Of a stretch of 64,000 nucleotides of DNA, positions 52,648 to 61,041 are shown one piece after another. The notes beneath the pieces are model-generated. The model had not been told where the DNA came from. It searched no databases and was given only the letters and a program-made list of their open reading frames with translations. Each line of letters starts with the position of its first letter. Within the stretch, counting starts at the first letter, position 1. This DNA comes from Paracoccaceae bacterium. GTDB taxonomy: Bacteria; Pseudomonadota; Alphaproteobacteria; Rhodobacterales; Rhodobacteraceae. The stretch lies in NCBI GenBank assembly GCA_016936395.1, contig JAFGXY010000055.1, positions 46,628-110,627 on the forward strand, given 5' to 3'. The position numbers and the translations under genes are program-made.

Positions 52648-54642
52648 ATGAGAACGTTTTGGTCCTTGTTGCAATTTCGGCGTGCATGCAGGCAAAGGTT
52701 CAGGTCATTGGGTAAATCGGTTGCACAAGGTTTGCTAACGGTCATCGGCAGGTTGTCGAGACTGCACAAGCAGATTGTCCTGCTGTCCATCGACATGATG
52801 CTTGCCCCGATTTCTTTGCTTGTAACCGATGTCCTGGTGTTTCCATCGCGCGTGACGCCGGATTTTTTGGCAGACAACATCGCGGGATTCTTGACGGTTG
52901 TGCTTTGCACCGGCATCGGGTCGCCGTTGCTTGGGATTCCGCGCATAAAGCTGAAAGCCTATGAGGCCACCAGCGCGGTCAAGACCGGGGTCCTGGCGGC
53001 GCTTGCAGGGGTCGGGCTGTCTGTAGCAAAGACGGTCTTCGACTTGCCCCTTCCGACGGCTGCAATTCTCCTTTTCGTTCTGATCTTCCTGATCTCGATG
53101 ATCCTGGTGCGTTTTGCGATGCTGAACCTGTATCTTGCGGTTTTGCGCTCGGGGCAGGTGCCGCACAACGTGGTGATCTACGGAGCCGGCAATACCGGGT
53201 CGATGTTGGCCACGGCCCTGCGGTCGCACGAAAGCATTCGGGTGGTGGCCTTTGTTGATGACAATCCGTCGCTGCACGGGATGACGGTGCTGGGGCACAA
53301 GGTGCGTCCGGTGTCGCAGCTTGAGCGGATCGTGGCGCGCTATGATGTTCAGCGGGTCTTGCTTGCGATGCCGTCTGTTTCTGTTGGCCGTCAGGCCGCC
53401 ATCATCCGTGATTTGCTGTCGCGCGGACTTGACGTTCATTCCTTGCCATCCTTTGCGCAACTTGTTGGCAGCGAAGTCTTGCTGGGCAGCCTTGCGCCCG
53501 TGGAATCGGGTGAGTTTTTGGGCCGCGATCCGGTCAGGGATCTGCTACCCGAAGCCAAGGACGCCTATACCGGCAAGCGGATCATGGTGACCGGGGCTGG
53601 GGGGTCTGTCGGATCGGAGCTGTGCCGCCAAGTCTTGCAATACAAGCCAAGCCGGATCGTTCTGTTCGAGTTGAGCGAGCTTGCGCTTTACACCATTGAG
53701 CGCGACCTGAAATCTTGCCCCGAGGCTGTGGGGATCGAGATTTTCGCGGTTCTGGGCACCGTGACGGAAGCACGTCAGGTGCGCGCCGTTCTTGCCGAGC
53801 ATCAACTGGACGTGATCCTGCACGCCGCGGCCTACAAGCACGTGCCTCTGGTCGAAGCCAATCCGATTGCAGGGCTGGTGAACAACGTTCTGGGCACGCG
53901 CACGGTTGCCGAGGCTGCGCTGCAAGAAAACGTCAAGCGCTTCATTCTGATTTCGACCGACAAGGCGGTGCGGCCGACCAATGTGATGGGTGCCTCGAAG
54001 CGGATGGCCGAGCTTGTGGTGCAAGATATGGCGCGGCGATCGACCTCAACGGATTTTTCGATTGTCCGCTTTGGCAATGTCCTGGGCAGTTCCGGGTCGG
54101 TGGTGCCACTGTTTCGCGAGCAGATCAAGAAAGGCGGACCCGTCACACTGACCCACGAGGACGTGACACGCTATTTCATGACCTTGGCAGAGGCGGCCAG
54201 CCTTGTGCTGATCGCGGGCGGCCTGTCTTCGGCGCGTGGACCGCATGCGGGGGATCTGTTCGTTCTGGACATGGGTCAGCCGATCAGGATCCGCGATCTT
54301 GCCGAGCGCATGATCAAGGCGGCGGGCTATACCGTGAGAACGCCGCAAAAGCCAAATGGCGACATAGAGGTGGTGGTGGTCGGCTTGCGCCCCGGTGAAA
54401 AGCTGCATGAAGAGCTGTTGATCGAGCCCGGCATGCTGATTACGCCGCACAGCAAGATTTTGCGCGCCCAAGAGCGCGGCCTGTCCAGCATCGAGGTGGC
54501 GTCTGCCCTGCGCGAGCTGCGCAATGCCGTGGCGATCGGTGACGCGGATGCGGCGTGCCGTGTGCTTGAAACCTATGTCGAAGACTATGTCCGCCACGGA
54601 GCGCCGCCAAAGCTTGCCGTGGCGCAACTTGCCGAGCGTTAA
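52648..54642 (+). CDS. Membrane-bound nucleoside-diphosphate-sugar dehydratase, WbpM/FlaA1 type
   Basis: This 664-residue protein has four membrane segments in residues 40-170, a CoA-binding-like domain (VVIYGAGNTGSMLA near residue 175) and a long SDR domain with VTGAGGSVGSELCRQ near residue 313. In the active site STDKAVRPTNVMGASKRMAE, Met replaces the SDR Tyr, as in WbpM. The enzyme removes water from UDP-GlcNAc at C4/C6, feeding a deoxy sugar to the transferase upstream. No clear ribosome-binding site is seen at ATG 52648. Confidence 0.92.
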   Translation: MRTFWSLLQFRRACRQRFRSLGKSVAQGLLTVIGRLSRLHKQIVLLSIDMMLAPISLLVTDVLVFPSRVTPDFLADNIAGFLTVVLCTGIGSPLLGIPRIKLKAYEATSAVKTGVLAALAGVGLSVAKTVFDLPLPTAAILLFVLIFLISMILVRFAMLNLYLAVLRSGQVPHNVVIYGAGNTGSMLATALRSHESIRVVAFVDDNPSLHGMTVLGHKVRPVSQLERIVARYDVQRVLLAMPSVSVGRQAAIIRDLLSRGLDVHSLPSFAQLVGSEVLLGSLAPVESGEFLGRDPVRDLLPEAKDAYTGKRIMVTGAGGSVGSELCRQVLQYKPSRIVLFELSELALYTIERDLKSCPEAVGIEIFAVLGTVTEARQVRAVLAEHQLDVILHAAAYKHVPLVEANPIAGLVNNVLGTRTVAEAALQENVKRFILISTDKAVRPTNVMGASKRMAELVVQDMARRSTSTDFSIVRFGNVLGSSGSVVPLFREQIKKGGPVTLTHEDVTRYFMTLAEAASLVLIAGGLSSARGPHAGDLFVLDMGQPIRIRDLAERMIKAAGYTVRTPQKPNGDIEVVVVGLRPGEKLHEELLIEPGMLITPHSKILRAQERGLSSIEVASALRELRNAVAIGDADAACRVLETYVEDYVRHGAPPKLAVAQLAER

Positions 54643-54768
54643 ATCCTGCTGACCATGCAGCGTGGCGGTGCAGCCCGGCACCAACTGCGGATGAAATGGA
54701 ATACGGGCATTGTTCCTTTGCCATGTTTGTCTATTGTGCCCCACAACGGGCAAGGTGGATATCGGCGG

Positions 54769-56985
54769 ATGATCAGGCAAAGGGCAGCGGTCGTTACCTG
54801 CGTGGTGATAGTTACGGCGCATGCCGTTCTGGCAGAAACGCGACCGACGTTGAACCTTTACGGCGCTACAGGGCTGATCGACATGCCGTCGGCCGAGGCG
54901 CAGAAAGATGGCATGTTGTCGGTGACCAGCGGCCATTTTGGGCCCATCAGCCGGACAACGTTAAGTTTTCAGATCTCTCCGCGCCTATCGGGAAGCTTTC
55001 GCTTTCTGGGCGTGCGCGACTGGAACAAGCGATACTGCGAAACGCCCGCCTGCGACGGGATTGACCAGTTCGAAACCTATTACGACCGGTCTTTCGACGT
55101 TCGTTACAAGCTTCTTGATGAAACCCGCACCCTTCCGGCCGTGACCATTGGTTTGCAGGATTTCGTCGGCACCGGGATCATCGCGGGCGAATATGTGGTG
55201 GCCACCAAGCATGTCACGCCCGATGTCAAGGTGTCGGCGGGCCTGGGTTGGGGGCGTCTGGGCAGCTATGGCGACATCGGAAGCCCCTTTGGCGACCGCC
55301 CGCCACTGGAGATTGGAAAGGGCGGCAATGTCAACGTTGATCAGTGGTTTCGTGGCCCGGCCGCACCTTTTGGCGGGATTGAGTGGCAGATCAACGATCG
55401 CTGGACGGCAAAGGCCGAATATTCGTCAGACAGCTTTGCCGAGGAAGCCGAGAAACGAAAGACGTTTGACCGCAAAAGCCCGGTCAACTTTGGCTTGGAA
55501 TATCAACACAAAGACTCGTTTCGGTTGGGCGGCTACTACATGTACGGCAGCACGGTCGGGGTTGCTGCGCATTTCTACCTGAACCCGAAAAAGCGTCCTG
55601 GTGGCGGGGTTCTGGTCACGGCGCCCGATCCGATCAAGCCACGTCCGTCGCGCGGCGCCAATCCCGAAGCCTATTCCACCACGTGGCAGTCGGACGGGCA
55701 ATCGCCCGAAATCTTGCGGGTGAACCTGACCAAACGTCTGGCCCGAGACGGGATCGAGGTCGACTCGGTCCGGTTTGAGGGCGCGACGGCCTATCTGAGC
55801 GTGCGCAATGTCACGAATGACTCGCAGGCGCAGGTCATCGGGCGTGCAGCGCGGGGGATGTCCCAAAGCCTTCCGGCATCGGTTGAGCAGTTTGTCGTCG
55901 TGCCCGTCGTCAACGGGATGCCGGTGTCGCAGGTTGTGCTGCGGCGATCAGACCTTGAAGCGTTGGAATTTGACCCGGCGGGCAGTGACAGGCTTTTGGC
56001 CCGTGCCGAGATCATTGCAGCCCCGACCGGCCTTGACGCGGCGCTGCGCGATGCCGAGGCGTATCCGCGCCTGACTTGGTCGCTTAGCCCGAACTTTCGT
56101 TTTCGCCTGTTTGACCAGAATGCGCCCCTGAAGGCCAGCGCAGGCGTGCGGTTGGACGGTCGGTATGAAGTGACGCCGAACCTTGCGCTTTATGGCGCGA
56201 TGACCAAAGACATCATCAGCAATCTTGACGACCGCCCGCCGCTGCCGGACCGCAACGGTCTGCAACCCGTGCGATCCGCCAATTATTTCTACGATTCCGA
56301 GGGCGACCCGGCATTGGAAAAGCTGGCGTTGATGTTCACTCGCAAGCTTGCGCCCGAGGTGTATGGACGGGTGTCGCTTGGATATCTTGAGCGGATGTTC
56401 GGAGGGGTGTCTGGCGAGGTCTTGTGGATGCCGACCGACAAGCGTTGGGCCATTGGAGCCGAGGTCAACTATCTGGCACAGCGCGCGCCGGATCAAGGCC
56501 TTGGGTTCAAGCTGCCCTTGTCGATGTATGTGACCGATGGCTGCACTGACCCAAGTTTTGAGACCGGGAAGTGTGGTGCAAAGGACAGTTACAAAGTGGT
56601 GACGGCCCATGTGTCGGGCTATTACAAATTCGACAACGATTTCCACGTGCAGGTGGATGTCGGGCAGTATCTGGCCGGTGACATCGGCGCGACGCTGTCT
56701 TTGAAGCGTGAGTTTGACAATGGCTGGCGCGTCGGCGCGTTTGTGACCAAAACCGACGCGTCGGCAGAGGAGTTTGGCAGCGGATCGTTTGACAAGGGGA
56801 TTACGCTTGAAATCCCGGTGACGGCCTTGCTTGGCAAACCCAGCACCAAGGTGCGGACCACGGTTCTGCGGCCGTTTGGCCGGGACGGCGGGCAAAAGCC
56901 GGACGTGGACGGACGGCTATACGATTCGCTACGCGCCTATCGCGAAACCGGCCTGACGGAACAATGGGGGCGATTCTGGAAATGA
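54769..56985 (+). CDS. YjbH-like outer-membrane protein for exopolysaccharide export
   Basis: The 738-residue product has a signal peptide (MIRQRAAVVTCVVIVTAHAV, cut after LA) and the YjbH start TLNLYGATGLIDMPSAEAQKDG. The rest alternates short hydrophobic and aromatic strands, as in a beta-barrel, and ends FWK with a terminal aromatic region. YjbH/GfcD proteins export extracellular polysaccharide. ATG 54769 has AAGGTGG upstream and fits the signal peptide; the longer frame is unsupported. It overlaps the YjbF gene by ATGA. Confidence 0.88.
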   Translation: MIRQRAAVVTCVVIVTAHAVLAETRPTLNLYGATGLIDMPSAEAQKDGMLSVTSGHFGPISRTTLSFQISPRLSGSFRFLGVRDWNKRYCETPACDGIDQFETYYDRSFDVRYKLLDETRTLPAVTIGLQDFVGTGIIAGEYVVATKHVTPDVKVSAGLGWGRLGSYGDIGSPFGDRPPLEIGKGGNVNVDQWFRGPAAPFGGIEWQINDRWTAKAEYSSDSFAEEAEKRKTFDRKSPVNFGLEYQHKDSFRLGGYYMYGSTVGVAAHFYLNPKKRPGGGVLVTAPDPIKPRPSRGANPEAYSTTWQSDGQSPEILRVNLTKRLARDGIEVDSVRFEGATAYLSVRNVTNDSQAQVIGRAARGMSQSLPASVEQFVVVPVVNGMPVSQVVLRRSDLEALEFDPAGSDRLLARAEIIAAPTGLDAALRDAEAYPRLTWSLSPNFRFRLFDQNAPLKASAGVRLDGRYEVTPNLALYGAMTKDIISNLDDRPPLPDRNGLQPVRSANYFYDSEGDPALEKLALMFTRKLAPEVYGRVSLGYLERMFGGVSGEVLWMPTDKRWAIGAEVNYLAQRAPDQGLGFKLPLSMYVTDGCTDPSFETGKCGAKDSYKVVTAHVSGYYKFDNDFHVQVDVGQYLAGDIGATLSLKREFDNGWRVGAFVTKTDASAEEFGSGSFDKGITLEIPVTALLGKPSTKVRTTVLRPFGRDGGQKPDVDGRLYDSLRAYRETGLTEQWGRFWK

Positions 56986-57632
56986 CGCTGCACCGTGGTC
57001 TGTTGATTTTGGCCTTGCTTGCGGTTTCGGGTTGCGGAAATGATCCCGAAACGTCGCAAGGCACGGCATTGGCAAAAGGGTTCTTGGCCAAGGCCAAGAG
57101 CGCGGCACCCGCCCAGACACCCCTGACGCGTGCAGTTCTGGATCAGGTGGAAACCCCGGTCATGGTGGCGCGGCTTGAAACGCGGCAGGTGTTCGCGCTG
57201 ATCGCCAAGATCGAGGATAACGGAGCCGTTGAAACCTGGTCGACGCTGGATGACATCACCATTTCGCAAAGCGATGGTGTTATTGTTGCAACACGTGGAC
57301 TGGGCGGCGACCTGATGTCCGCCCGCGTTCCGGCGGTCTTTGCGTTGCGCAACGACGGCGGGCGCCATGATCGCATGCACAGTTTTCTGGATGGCGAGGA
57401 TCAGCCCGTTCAGCGCAGGTTTACCTGTTCGGTTTCTGCACTTGGGGCGGAAACTATTGAGATTGTTGAGGTAAAATTCAGCACCCGGCATTTTGTCGAA
57501 AACTGCAGCGGCGAGGGGGTGGCGTTTCGGAATGACCATTGGTTCGACGCTGACGGGACTTTGCGCAAATCGAGGCAATGGATTGGCGAAGATGTAGGCT
57601 ATTTGGTTTTGGAAAACCCGCGCCGCCGTTGA
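56982..57632 (+). CDS. YjbF/GfcB-family lipoprotein
   Basis: This 216-residue protein has a lipoprotein signal (MTLHRGLLILALLAVSGC) with the lipidated cysteine at 18. The mature part contains TPVMVARLETRQVFALIAK and ends RQWIGEDVGYLVLENPRR, as in YjbF/YmcC. It is coupled to the YjbH gene by an ATGA overlap, and both should work in the outer membrane for polysaccharide export. The small YjbE-like gene follows after 74 bases. No gfcC/yjbG-type gene is present. Confidence 0.88.
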   Translation: MTLHRGLLILALLAVSGCGNDPETSQGTALAKGFLAKAKSAAPAQTPLTRAVLDQVETPVMVARLETRQVFALIAKIEDNGAVETWSTLDDITISQSDGVIVATRGLGGDLMSARVPAVFALRNDGGRHDRMHSFLDGEDQPVQRRFTCSVSALGAETIEIVEVKFSTRHFVENCSGEGVAFRNDHWFDADGTLRKSRQWIGEDVGYLVLENPRRR

Positions 57633-57706
57633 GGATGCGAAAGCCTTTTCCTGAGGCGTAGGATATGCTAATAAAAACTGGAGCATGTAATGAACGGAGT
57701 GCCCAA

Positions 57707-57943
57707 ATGACCCGGATTTCTAAGCTTGCTGTTGCTGCCGTGTTCGCCTCCTTGGCGACTTCGGCGTTCGCTGTTGGCCCGACCGTCTATGAAGAAGACA
57801 AGCCCGTAATGGTTGTCCCCGCTGCTGCTGCCTCGTCGGCAGGTGGTCTTGGTGGTGGTGCCGTTGTCGCCGGTGTTCTTGGCGTTGCCCTGCTTGCAGC
57901 CGCCTTGTCGTCGGACGACAACGTTTCGTCCGGCAGCCACTGA
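57707..57943 (+). CDS. YjbE-like small secreted protein (78 residues)
   Basis: This 78-residue protein has a signal peptide (MTRISKLAVAAVFASLATSA, cut after FA), then VGPTVYEEDKPVMVVP, AAAASSAGG and a Gly/Ala/Leu hydrophobic segment ending DDNVSSGSH. YjbE in enterobacteria is a similarly small exported protein of an exopolysaccharide operon. The plan also matches the 59-residue protein at 47349. ATG 57707 is used; the open frame is longer upstream. A terminator follows. Confidence 0.8.
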   Translation: MTRISKLAVAAVFASLATSAFAVGPTVYEEDKPVMVVPAAAASSAGGLGGGAVVAGVLGVALLAAALSSDDNVSSGSH

Positions 57944-57963
57944 TCCTCTTTGAACCCGCGCAG

Positions 57964-57989
57964 AGGCCCGCTGTTCAGGCGGGCCTTTT
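57964..57989 (+). terminator. Rho-independent terminator after the exopolysaccharide module
   Basis: AGGCCCGC and GCGGGCCT form a perfect 8-bp stem with a 7-base loop and a TTTT run. It ends the yjb-like transcript before the rimP control region. Confidence 0.88.
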
Positions 57990-58010
57990 CGTTTGAAGGA
58001 TTGAGGGCGC

Positions 58011-58119
58011 TTGCGTTCCACGCAATTTGTGTCTAGAGACAAACCAACAGCCGTATCGGGGTCCAAACCTGATGCATCCGAAAGACGCACGCGGGCCACT
58101 GGGCCCGTTTTTTATTTTT
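58011..58119 (+). promoter_or_regulatory. rimP leader with attenuator terminator
   Basis: The gap before rimP holds a TTGCGT/ACGCAA hairpin (58011-58025), an 18-base near-palindrome centred on TCTAGA (58026-58043), and a strong terminator: CGGGCC (58092-58097), ACTG loop, GGCCCG (58102-58107) followed by TTTTTTATTTTT. That terminator ends 16 bases before the rimP start, where it would block the operon unless antiterminated. A rimP-leader attenuator has been described in alphaproteobacteria; this is a good candidate. The transcription start is unknown. Confidence 0.75.
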
Positions 58120-58135
58120 GGACACGCGCCCGCCC

Positions 58136-58741
58136 ATGACCGACCTGATCGCCAAAACTGCCATTGACCGTCGCCTTGCCGACATCGTCGGCCCCGTGAT
58201 CGAGGGGCTGGGGTTTGAGCTGGTGCGCATCCGCTTGATGGGCGGCAAGACCCGCACCCTTCAGATCATGGCCGACCGTCCCGATGGCGGCATCGTGGTT
58301 GAGGATTGCGCCACCATTTCCACTGCCGTATCTGCCGTGCTGGACGTCGAAGACCCGGTTGAGGACAACTACATTCTGGAAGTCTCGTCCCCCGGTATTG
58401 ACCGCCCGTTGACCCGGTTGAGGGATTTCGAGGTCTGGAAAGGCTGGGAAGCCCGGATCGAGACCACCGAACTGATCGACGGCCGCCGCCGGTTCAAGGG
58501 GGCCTTGGCGGGAGTTGAGGGCGAAGAGATCCTGATCCTGATCGAAGAGGCGGGCGAAGAAGTGACCATCGGCCTGCGCTTTGACTGGCTGTCGGATGCC
58601 AAGCTGGTCCTGACCGATGACCTGATCGCCGAAATGCTGCGCCAGAAGAAGGCCAGCGGCAATTTCGACGAATCAGAGTTTGACGACATCGAACACACCG
58701 AAGGCGAGGATGAAGATCCCGTCGAAGAAACCAAACACTAA
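58136..58741 (+). CDS. rimP: Ribosome maturation factor RimP
   Basis: This 201-residue factor helps 30S assembly. RimP features are [31 protein letters not shown] and a C-terminal acidic tail longer than usual ([20 protein letters not shown]). ATG 58136 begins the conserved part; the open frame starts 18 bases earlier and includes T-run bases of the attenuator. nusA follows after 16 bases, the usual order. Confidence 0.94.
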   Translation: MTDLIAKTAIDRRLADIVGPVIEGLGFELVRIRLMGGKTRTLQIMADRPDGGIVVEDCATISTAVSAVLDVEDPVEDNYILEVSSPGIDRPLTRLRDFEVWKGWEARIETTELIDGRRRFKGALAGVEGEEILILIEEAGEEVTIGLRFDWLSDAKLVLTDDLIAEMLRQKKASGNFDESEFDDIEHTEGEDEDPVEETKH

Positions 58742-58757
58742 GCCTGGGAGTTGACCG

Positions 58758-60374
58758 ATGGCGATTACCTCTGCCAACCAGCTTGAACTTCTGCAAACGG
58801 CCGAGGCTGTTGCACGGGAAAAGATGATTGACCCCGATCTGGTGATTCAGGCGATGGAAGAAACCCTCGCCCGGGCCGCCAAGTCGCGCTATGGCAGCGA
58901 GCTGGACATCCGGGTCAAGATCGACCGCAAGACGGGCCGTGCGACCTTTGCCCGCGTCCGCACCGTGGTGGAAGATGAGGCGCTGGAAAATCACCATGCG
59001 CAACTGACGGTGAAACAGGCCAGGGATTATCTGGCCGATCCGCAGATCGGTGACGAGGTGATTGATGAGGTTCCGCCGGTAGACCTTGGCCGGATCGCCG
59101 CGCAATCGGGCAAGCAGGTGCTGTTGCAGCGCGTGCGCGAGGCCGAGCGCGACCGTCAGTATGAAGAATTCCGCGACCGCAAGGGCACCATCATCAACGG
59201 TGTGGTCAAGCGCGAGGAATATGGCAACGTCATTGTCGATGTGGGTCGGGGTGAGGGCATCCTGCGCCGAAACGAAAAGATTGGCCGCGAAAGCTATCGC
59301 ATCGGTGACCGGGTGCGCTGCTTCATCAAGGACGTGCGGCGCGAACCGCGGGGGCCGCAGGTCTTTTTGTCGCGCACCGACCCGCAGTTCATGGCCGAAT
59401 TGTTCAAGATGGAAGTGCCCGAGATCTATGATGGCATCATCGAGATCAAGGCCGTCGCCCGCGACCCCGGTTCGCGCGCCAAGATTGCCGTGATTTCCTA
59501 TGACAACTCGATTGATCCGGTCGGCGCCTGCGTCGGCATGCGCGGCAGCCGTGTGCAGGCCGTGGTCAACGAGTTGCAGGGCGAAAAGATCGACATCATC
59601 CCGTGGAATCAGGATCAGGCGACGTTCCTGGTGAACGCGCTGCAACCGGCCGAAGTGTCGAAGGTTGTGATCGACGAAGAGGGCGGCAAGATCGAAGTCG
59701 TGGTGCCGGATGAACAACTTTCGCTGGCCATCGGGCGTCGGGGCCAGAACGTGCGTCTGGCCAGCCAGTTGACCGGGCTTGATATCGACATCCTGACCGA
59801 GACCGAAGAATCGGCCCGCCGTCAGGCCGAGTTTGCCGAGCGCACCAAGCTGTTCATGGACACGCTGGATGTGGATGAGATGATGGCGCAACTGCTGGTT
59901 TCGGAAGGCTTTACCAACCTCGAAGAGGTGGCTTACGTCGAGAGCGACGAGTTGCTGTCGATCGACGGCTTTGACGAAGGAACGGCTTCGGAATTGCAGG
60001 CGCGTGCGCGGGATTATCTGGAAGAACAGGGCCGCAAGGCCTTGGAAGCCGCCCGCGCGATGGGTGTGGAAGAAAGCCTGATCAACTTTGACGGGCTGAC
60101 GCCGCAAATGCTGGAGGCTCTGGCCAAAGACGGCATCAAGACGCTGGAAGATTTTGCCACCTGCGCCGATTGGGAATTGGCGGGCGGCTGGACAACCGAA
60201 AACGGTCAACGCAAGAAAGATGAGGGCCTGCTGGAACGCTTTGACGTCAGCCTTGAGGAGGCACAGACACTGGTGATGACCGCCCGGGTCATGCTGGGCT
60301 GGGTCGATCCGACCGAGATGGATGCCAAACCCGACGAAGACGACGACGCCGATGACACGGAGGCCGAGGCCTGA
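58758..60374 (+). CDS. nusA: Transcription termination/antitermination factor NusA
   Basis: This 538-residue factor has the N-terminal RNA polymerase-binding domain, an S1 domain ([25 protein letters not shown], about residues 134-158), KH1 ([10 protein letters not shown]) and KH2 ([16 protein letters not shown]), and C-terminal acidic repeats, ending with a [11 protein letters not shown] tail. It controls pausing and termination of RNA polymerase. GGGAG precedes the ATG. NusA itself may act on the attenuator-like leader upstream of rimP, a possible feedback. Confidence 0.96.
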   Translation: MAITSANQLELLQTAEAVAREKMIDPDLVIQAMEETLARAAKSRYGSELDIRVKIDRKTGRATFARVRTVVEDEALENHHAQLTVKQARDYLADPQIGDEVIDEVPPVDLGRIAAQSGKQVLLQRVREAERDRQYEEFRDRKGTIINGVVKREEYGNVIVDVGRGEGILRRNEKIGRESYRIGDRVRCFIKDVRREPRGPQVFLSRTDPQFMAELFKMEVPEIYDGIIEIKAVARDPGSRAKIAVISYDNSIDPVGACVGMRGSRVQAVVNELQGEKIDIIPWNQDQATFLVNALQPAEVSKVVIDEEGGKIEVVVPDEQLSLAIGRRGQNVRLASQLTGLDIDILTETEESARRQAEFAERTKLFMDTLDVDEMMAQLLVSEGFTNLEEVAYVESDELLSIDGFDEGTASELQARARDYLEEQGRKALEAARAMGVEESLINFDGLTPQMLEALAKDGIKTLEDFATCADWELAGGWTTENGQRKKDEGLLERFDVSLEEAQTLVMTARVMLGWVDPTEMDAKPDEDDDADDTEAEA

Positions 60375-60396
60375 TCGCAGGCCTCGGAACACGCGC

Positions 60397-61041
60397 ATGA
60401 CGCGCGGCGGTCGGGAAAAAACCACGGACGAACCGGAACGCAAATGCATTGCGACCGGGGAAAGCCAACCAAAAGCGGGTCTGATCCGCTTTGTGCTGGG
60501 GCCCGATGGCATGATCGTGCCAGACATTCTGGCGCGGTTGCCGGGTCGGGGCATCTATGTCTCGGCCAACCCTCAGGCTTTGGCACTGGCCGCCAGGAAG
60601 GGTCTGTTTTCACGCGCGGCACGACAGCCGGTGAAGGTGCCCGACGATCTGCCGGTTTTGGTAGAGGCGCTGTTGGTTCACAGGGTGATCGACCTTATAT
60701 CTCTGGCGCGCAAGGCGGGTGACGCGCTGTGTGGCTATGAAAAGGTCAAGGACTGGTTGATCAAGGGTCAGGCAAAGACCCTTTTGCAGGCCAGTGACGG
60801 ATCGGAACGCGGCAAGGAAAAGCTGCGCCCGCCGCATGGGCCGGAATCCTTGATTTCCTGCCTGACGGCGGGGGAATTGGGTTTGGCATTCGGTCGCGAA
60901 CGTGCCATACACGCTGCGCTTGCGGCTGGTGGACTCAACAACCGTGTTGTAGAGGAAGCGGCAAGGCTTGTCGGCCTGCGTGGGGCAGAGGACAAGCAGG
61001 TCGGCGACGAGATCGCCGGGAAGGATACGAAGGACGCATGA
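60397..61041 (+). CDS. YlxR (DUF448) fused to an L7Ae-like RNA-binding domain
   Basis: The 214-residue product has two parts. Residues 10-90 are YlxR, with [20 protein letters not shown] and [16 protein letters not shown]. Residues 100-190 form an L7Ae/L30e-like domain with [22 protein letters not shown]. In many bacteria ylxR and the L7Ae-like gene are separate; the fusion is common in alphaproteobacteria. ATG 60397 opens the conserved region. The stop overlaps the infB start (ATGA). Confidence 0.92.
   Translation: MTRGGREKTTDEPERKCIATGESQPKAGLIRFVLGPDGMIVPDILARLPGRGIYVSANPQALALAARKGLFSRAARQPVKVPDDLPVLVEALLVHRVIDLISLARKAGDALCGYEKVKDWLIKGQAKTLLQASDGSERGKEKLRPPHGPESLISCLTAGELGLAFGRERAIHAALAAGGLNNRVVEEAARLVGLRGAEDKQVGDEIAGKDTKDA

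Noticed and set aside
58494..60554. 686-codon open frame on the minus strand
   Set aside because: It is antisense to rimP and nusA and has the same shadow-frame composition.
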